Of a stretch of 9,032 nucleotides of DNA, positions 7,190-9,032 are shown one piece after another; positions within the stretch are counted from its first letter, which is position 1; the number at the start of each line of letters is the position of its first letter. This DNA comes from Clostridiales bacterium. Its GTDB lineage: Bacteria; Bacillota; Clostridia; Christensenellales; QALW01. The position numbers and the translations under genes were made by a program. The notes beneath the pieces were generated by a model, which saw nothing but the letters and a program-made list of their open reading frames with translations, had not been told where the DNA came from and ran no database searches. The stretch covers positions 1 to 9,032 of the forward strand of contig JAHAAN010000073.1 in NCBI GenBank assembly GCA_018376855.1, written 5' to 3'.

Positions 7190-7231
7190 GTTACTCTTAA
7201 AGTTTTTATTTATCTTAAAGTTTTGATATAA
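7190..7231. repeat. Left copy of 42-bp direct repeat (XRE gene tail)
   Basis: This segment matches 8991-9032 at 39 of 42 positions with no gaps (differences at 7196, 7199 and 7208). On the minus strand it encodes the last codons of the XRE frame (YIKTLR, stop) and the first part of the following spacer. The right copy runs into the window edge, so the homology may be longer. Confidence 0.9.
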
Positions 7232-7284
7232 GCATCAATCATGGTGCAAACATTTTCTTTTTGCGCGGGTGTAAGCTGTTCAAG
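7210..7284 (-). pseudogene. Out-of-frame C-terminal tail of the XRE regulator
   Basis: Directly after the XRE stop, the next frame encodes LEQLTPAQKENV followed by CTMIDAYIKTLR and TAA at 7210. This is a typical amphipathic tail for small XRE regulators of Clostridia. Removing one A from the six-A run (T6 on the plus strand, 7285-7290) joins it perfectly to the upstream frame (NGLTQK then LEQLTP), giving a 107-residue protein. The same ending, YIKTLR, closes the second XRE gene at the right edge, which confirms that the tail is ancestral. Confidence 0.8.
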
Positions 7285-7534
7285 TTTTTTGTGTTAAACC
7301 ATTATAAAGGAACTTTTTTACCGGCGTCAGCTGACCATATAAAATAAAATCCGCCGAAACATTTAAAGCATTAACAATTTTAATAAACAAACTCAAGCTT
7401 GGAAATTTCGCTCCGCGTTCAATGTCTGAAATATAGGTTGGTCCGATGTTCACTTCTGCTGCTAATTGATCTTGCGTAAGCCTTCTGTTTTTTCTTGCTT
7501 CTTTGATACGCGCTCCCATTCTGGCCTTATTCAT
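7280..7534 (-). CDS. XRE-family (Cro/CI-type) transcriptional regulator, frameshifted near the C-terminus
   Basis: The frame as it stands encodes 84 residues. Residues about 7-62 form a complete HTH_3 domain: IKEARKNRRLTQDQLAAEVN, then IGPTYISDIERGAKFPSLSL and NVSADFILYG, matching the usual helix pattern of this class. The last residues before the stop come from a +1 shift at a six-A run; the ancestral protein was about 107 residues, ending at 7210. The DNA-binding domain is intact, so the short form may still bind DNA but lacks the terminal helix, which may serve dimerisation. The ATG at 7534 has GGAGG 11 nt upstream. The gene diverges from the AbrB gene at 7716, and the 181-bp gap holds palindromic and direct repeats that could be its operators. 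A sequencing error in the homopolymer is the main alternative. Confidence 0.85.
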   Translation of the reverse strand: MNKARMGARIKEARKNRRLTQDQLAAEVNIGPTYISDIERGAKFPSLSLFIKIVNALNVSADFILYGQLTPVKKFLYNGLTQKT

Positions 7535-7588
7535 TGCTTATATTTCCTCCACTCATAGCAAATATTAAATATGCTATTAATATAGACG

Positions 7589-7610
7589 AATAATGCAAAA
7601 TTGCATAATT
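7589..7610. promoter_or_regulatory. Inverted repeat in the XRE/abrB divergent region
   Basis: ATGCAA-AA-TTGCAT (7593-7606) is a perfect 6-bp inverted repeat with a 2-bp spacer; nine of ten positions match when the arms are extended to 7589 and 7610. It lies about 55-75 bp upstream of the XRE start, in the likely promoter zone, and fits a dimeric XRE or AbrB operator. I could not identify a convincing -35/-10 pair for the XRE gene. Confidence 0.4.
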
Positions 7611-7612
7611 CC

Positions 7613-7641
7613 CTGTAGATAACAATATTCTCTGTAGGTAA
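7613..7641. promoter_or_regulatory. Tandem CTGTAGRTAA direct repeats
   Basis: CTGTAGATAA (7613-7622) and CTGTAGGTAA (7632-7641) are spaced 19 bp, about two helical turns, between the inverted repeat and the abrB gene. Regular spacing in a divergent control region suggests binding sites for one of the two flanking regulators. A weak plus-strand promoter for the abrB gene, TTGTTA (7666-7671) and TAAAAT (7689-7694) with a 17-bp spacer, lies downstream. Confidence 0.35.
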
Positions 7642-7715
7642 ATATGATTAATATTAAAATCTAATTTGTTAATTAAAATACTTGAAAATAAAATTTTAGA
7701 AAGGACGTATAAATA

Positions 7716-7904
7716 ATGAACGCTATTAGAAAATTAGACAAACTTGGGAGAATTGTAATTCCAATTGACGCAAGAAATTACTTAGGGGTTATGCCCGATG
7801 ATGAAGTGAACATTCAAGTAACAGATGATAAAGCGATTCTTTTTAACGGGAATCCAAAGCACAAGACCAGCCTTAAACGATTTTGTTTTGGAGATTTGAC
7901 TTGA
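7716..7904 (+). CDS. Short AbrB/SpoVT-family DNA-binding protein
   Basis: The 62-residue product is almost entirely the swapped-hairpin AbrB domain: MNAIRKLDKLGRIVIPIDAR at the N-terminus, then NYLGVMPDDEVNIQV and a closing strand ending AILF (about residue 43). AbrB domains dimerise and bind AT-rich DNA, either as global transition-state regulators or as antitoxins. A short basic tail (KHKTSLKRFCFGD) follows instead of the usual multimerisation domain; its single cysteine does not make a clear metal site. AAGGA (7701-7705) lies 10 nt before the ATG. It diverges from the XRE gene, so the pair may regulate each other. No toxin gene follows on the same strand, which argues against a plain antitoxin role. 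No terminator is seen in the 72 bp before the convergent toxin gene. Confidence 0.85.
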   Translation: MNAIRKLDKLGRIVIPIDARNYLGVMPDDEVNIQVTDDKAILFNGNPKHKTSLKRFCFGDLT

Positions 7905-7976
7905 TATGCTATGATTTGATATAGATTATCTCTATTCTATGAGGTATATTGACTTCTGCTATCAAATAGCTATCAC

Positions 7977-8255
7977 TTAGCGAAACAACTCTGAGTGACT
8001 CCCGACACGATATAAAAGAAGTACAATCACATCTTCCATAACTTCGTAAATCAAAAGCCAATCCGATTCTACGTGACATTCACGGCAACCTTTGTATTCT
8101 CCGGTTAAGTCGTGATCACGATACTTTTCTTCAAGCGGTTCTCCGTTAGCAAGTTTTTCGATTACCTCAAATAGCTTGTCGGTATCCTTACCTTGCTTCT
8201 TAGCCAGCTTTAAATCTTTTTTAAACTGGTTGGTAAACTTTACTTCGTACTTCAT
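7977..8255 (-). CDS. YafQ-family (RelE/ParE superfamily) mRNA interferase toxin
   Basis: The 92-residue product aligns along its length with E. coli YafQ, a ribosome-dependent endoribonuclease that cleaves mRNA in the A site. The residues known to matter in YafQ all have counterparts: H48 in YRDH, H61, D65 and W66 in HVESDWLLIY, H87 and F91 in the terminal GSHSELF. An intact catalytic set argues for an active toxin. Its ATG overlaps the stop of the antitoxin gene in an ATGA arrangement and has no good ribosome binding site of its own, so translation is probably coupled. The stop (TAA at 7977) is followed by a weak GCTAT/ATAGC hairpin with no U run. Confidence 0.94.
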   Translation of the reverse strand: MKYEVKFTNQFKKDLKLAKKQGKDTDKLFEVIEKLANGEPLEEKYRDHDLTGEYKGCRECHVESDWLLIYEVMEDVIVLLLYRVGSHSELFR

Positions 8256-8524
8256 ACCGCAAGCGCCGCCTTTAAATCATCCATATTGCTGTAGCCTTTT
8301 TTAGCTGTGTCACGAGCCAATGCTTTGCCTTCGGCAATAGCGGCAGCAGTAATATCGTTGGGAATGTTCAGTTTTAATTCAAAAGGAATTCCGTTTTCAC
8401 GGATGGTCTGTCTTAAAAAGATGTTGACAGCAGTAGTCATAGTCAACCCTAATTCCTCAAAAATCATTTCGGCGGCGGCTTTAACTTCTTTATCAGTACG
8501 AATATTAAGATTAGTAGTCTCCAT
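8252..8524 (-). CDS. RelB/DinJ-family antitoxin
   Basis: The 90-residue product has the DinJ layout: an N-terminal ribbon-helix-helix DNA-binding segment (TTNLNIRTDKEVKAAAEMIF, then EELGLTMTTAVNIFLRQTI, about residues 3-41), followed by GIPFEL and an Ala/Lys-rich C-terminal region (about 55-90) that in relatives wraps around the YafQ toxin. It neutralises the downstream toxin and, with it, represses its own operon. GGAGGT (8536-8531) lies 6 nt before the ATG, a near-ideal site that favours excess antitoxin over the poorly initiated toxin. The operon has its own consensus promoter, independent of the abrB-like gene upstream. Confidence 0.94.
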   Translation of the reverse strand: METTNLNIRTDKEVKAAAEMIFEELGLTMTTAVNIFLRQTIRENGIPFELKLNIPNDITAAAIAEGKALARDTAKKGYSNMDDLKAALAV

Positions 8525-8553
8525 AAAAACACCTCCACTCTTATTCTACACTT

Positions 8554-8582
8554 ATTATAATTCATTATTCGTCTGTTGTCAA
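8554..8582 (-). promoter_or_regulatory. Consensus promoter of the antitoxin-toxin operon
   Basis: On the minus strand, TTGACA (8582-8577), a 17-bp spacer and TATAAT (8559-8554) form a perfect sigma-A-type promoter. Such strength implies tight autorepression. ATAAT-TC-ATTAT (8557-8568) is an inverted repeat overlapping the -10 and spacer and is the best operator candidate; a perfect ATATGCATAT palindrome (8587-8596) lies just upstream of the -35. Confidence 0.85.
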
Positions 8583-8609
8583 TATAATATGCATATATTA
8601 AACGAAAAT

Positions 8610-8638
8610 TTACTCTGTTTTTTAATTATTACTCTGTT
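8610..8638. repeat. Tandem 10-bp repeat at the end of the AbrB-HsdS-like gene
   Basis: TTACTCTGTT occurs at 8610-8619 and 8629-8638, 19 bp apart. The second copy contains the stop codon of the AbrB-HsdS-like gene (TAA on the minus strand). It may be a small duplication or a pair of binding sites upstream of the dinJ-type promoter. There is no terminator here. Confidence 0.4.
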
Positions 8639-8970
8639 ATCTCTGGCACAACGCTTATTGATGTTAGCTGGGTAATTTTGTTAATTAGTCCCCGCTTTAT
8701 TTCATCTATTTGTTTGAATCTATCTGCAATTTCCCGCTGTTTTTCAAGATCGTATGAACCATCAGAAGCAAGAGGGATTGGGACTGTAATGTTAAGACCT
8801 TTTATACGTTTTATTTCAATAGCAGGATTTCGGATAAATATTCCCTGCTCGGCGGCATAAATTTCAGCATATTCATGAACATTAAGATCAAAAATATTCC
8901 TTAGTTCTTTTGGAATCGTAACTCTCCCAAGCCCGTCCATTTTTCTTATCAGTCCAACGATGTTTTTCAT
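8629..8970 (-). CDS. AbrB-family DNA-binding protein fused to an HsdS-like C-terminal segment
   Basis: The 113-residue product starts with an AbrB swapped-hairpin domain (about 1-47): IRKMDGLGRVTIPKELRN, then AEIYAAEQGIFI. The second half (about 52-110) does not look like an AbrB multimerisation domain. Its pattern ITVPIPL, then SDGSYDLEKQREIADRF, then a helical IDEIKRGLINKITQL, resembles the end of a target-recognition domain plus the start of the conserved spacer helix of type I restriction specificity subunits (HsdS). Those helices mediate subunit contacts, so here they may dimerise the regulator (inference). The ATG at 8970 is chosen because GGAGG (8981-8977) lies 6 nt before it and directly abuts the other ATG at 8976. 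The gene begins 40 nt after the stop of an XRE gene at the right edge, which suggests an operon. Confidence 0.82.
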   Translation of the reverse strand: MKNIVGLIRKMDGLGRVTIPKELRNIFDLNVHEYAEIYAAEQGIFIRNPAIEIKRIKGLNITVPIPLASDGSYDLEKQREIADRFKQIDEIKRGLINKITQLTSISVVPEITE

Positions 8971-8990
8971 ATGCATCCTCCAAGCGATTC

Positions 8991-9032
8991 GTTACTTTTG
9001 AAGTTTTTGTTTATCTTAAAGTTTTGATATAA
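8991..9032. repeat. Right copy of 42-bp direct repeat (XRE gene tail)
   Basis: Matches 7190-7231 at 39 of 42 positions and is cut by the window edge. It lies in the same orientation, 1801 bp from the left copy. Recombination between the two would delete the AbrB gene, the toxin-antitoxin operon and the AbrB-HsdS-like gene. Confidence 0.9.
9011..9032 (-). CDS. 3' end of a second XRE-family regulator gene (partial)
   Basis: Only seven codons are visible: YIKTLR and TAA on the minus strand, identical in protein to the ancestral end of the XRE gene at 7210-7534. The rest lies beyond 9032. Assignment rests on the near-identical DNA and on the same downstream order (XRE then AbrB). This gene would be the upstream partner of the AbrB-HsdS-like gene. 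Confidence 0.5.

Noticed and set aside
7904..7976. Terminator between abrB and the toxin gene
   Set aside because: Only a 5-bp GCTAT/ATAGC hairpin without a U run is present; TTGATAT repeats here are short and probably chance.
7190..9032. CRISPR array or insertion-sequence ends from the direct repeats
   Set aside because: There are only two copies 1.8 kb apart, lying in gene tails, with no spacers and no transposase; a duplicated gene explains them.
1..9032. tRNA, rRNA or known riboswitch
   Set aside because: No cloverleaf-like or conserved riboswitch core was recognised on either strand by eye.

Overview
The window looks like chromosome from a gut-type Firmicute (class Clostridia, possibly Oscillospiraceae/Ruminococcaceae). 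This is an inference from a GC-balanced core with strong GGAGG-type ribosome binding sites, an E. coli-like GH4 MelA, a YdiF/Uup-type ABC-F protein and AbrB/SpoVT-type regulators. No ribosomal or other phylogenetic marker is present, so the genus is unknown.

Left part (1-7000, GC-balanced, ordinary chromosome). The 5'-truncated gene at the left edge encodes a large surface protein: a sugar-binding-like beta-sandwich, a degenerate GDPD-like barrel, a complete GDPD barrel, an Ig-like domain and a C-terminal membrane anchor. It converges, through a bidirectional terminator, on a GH4 alpha-galactosidase (melA, minus strand). Divergent from melA is an AraC-family activator. The short intergenic region between them holds a strong extended -10 promoter for the regulator, an activator-type melA promoter with a good -10 and poor -35, a perfect 12-bp palindrome and two GTTGC repeats spaced 21 bp apart. 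Together these read as a self-contained alpha-galactoside switch. A GC-rich, branched palindromic element of about 96 bp separates the regulator from a convergent ABC-F ATPase gene. The ABC-F gene is preceded by a structured leader that holds either a 23-codon leader ORF or the tail of a truncated gene.

Right part (about 7003-9032, clearly AT-rich). This looks like an acquired or rearranged island made almost entirely of small DNA-binding regulators. It contains an XRE regulator with a 1-nt shift near its C-terminus, a short AbrB protein divergent from it, a DinJ/YafQ-type toxin-antitoxin operon with a consensus promoter, a second AbrB protein whose C-terminal half looks like a type I restriction specificity-subunit (HsdS) segment, and, at the right edge, the last codons of a second XRE gene. 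The tails of the two XRE genes form a 42-bp direct repeat (39/42 identical) 1801 bp apart. Downstream of the left copy is a broken start of an AbrB gene (MKNIV), at the position where the right copy has its intact AbrB-HsdS-like gene. The simplest reading is a duplicated XRE-AbrB cassette with the left copy decaying. The toxin-antitoxin operon sits between the copies, where it would penalise deletion by recombination.

All calls come from reading the sequence and remembered family motifs; no database search was possible.
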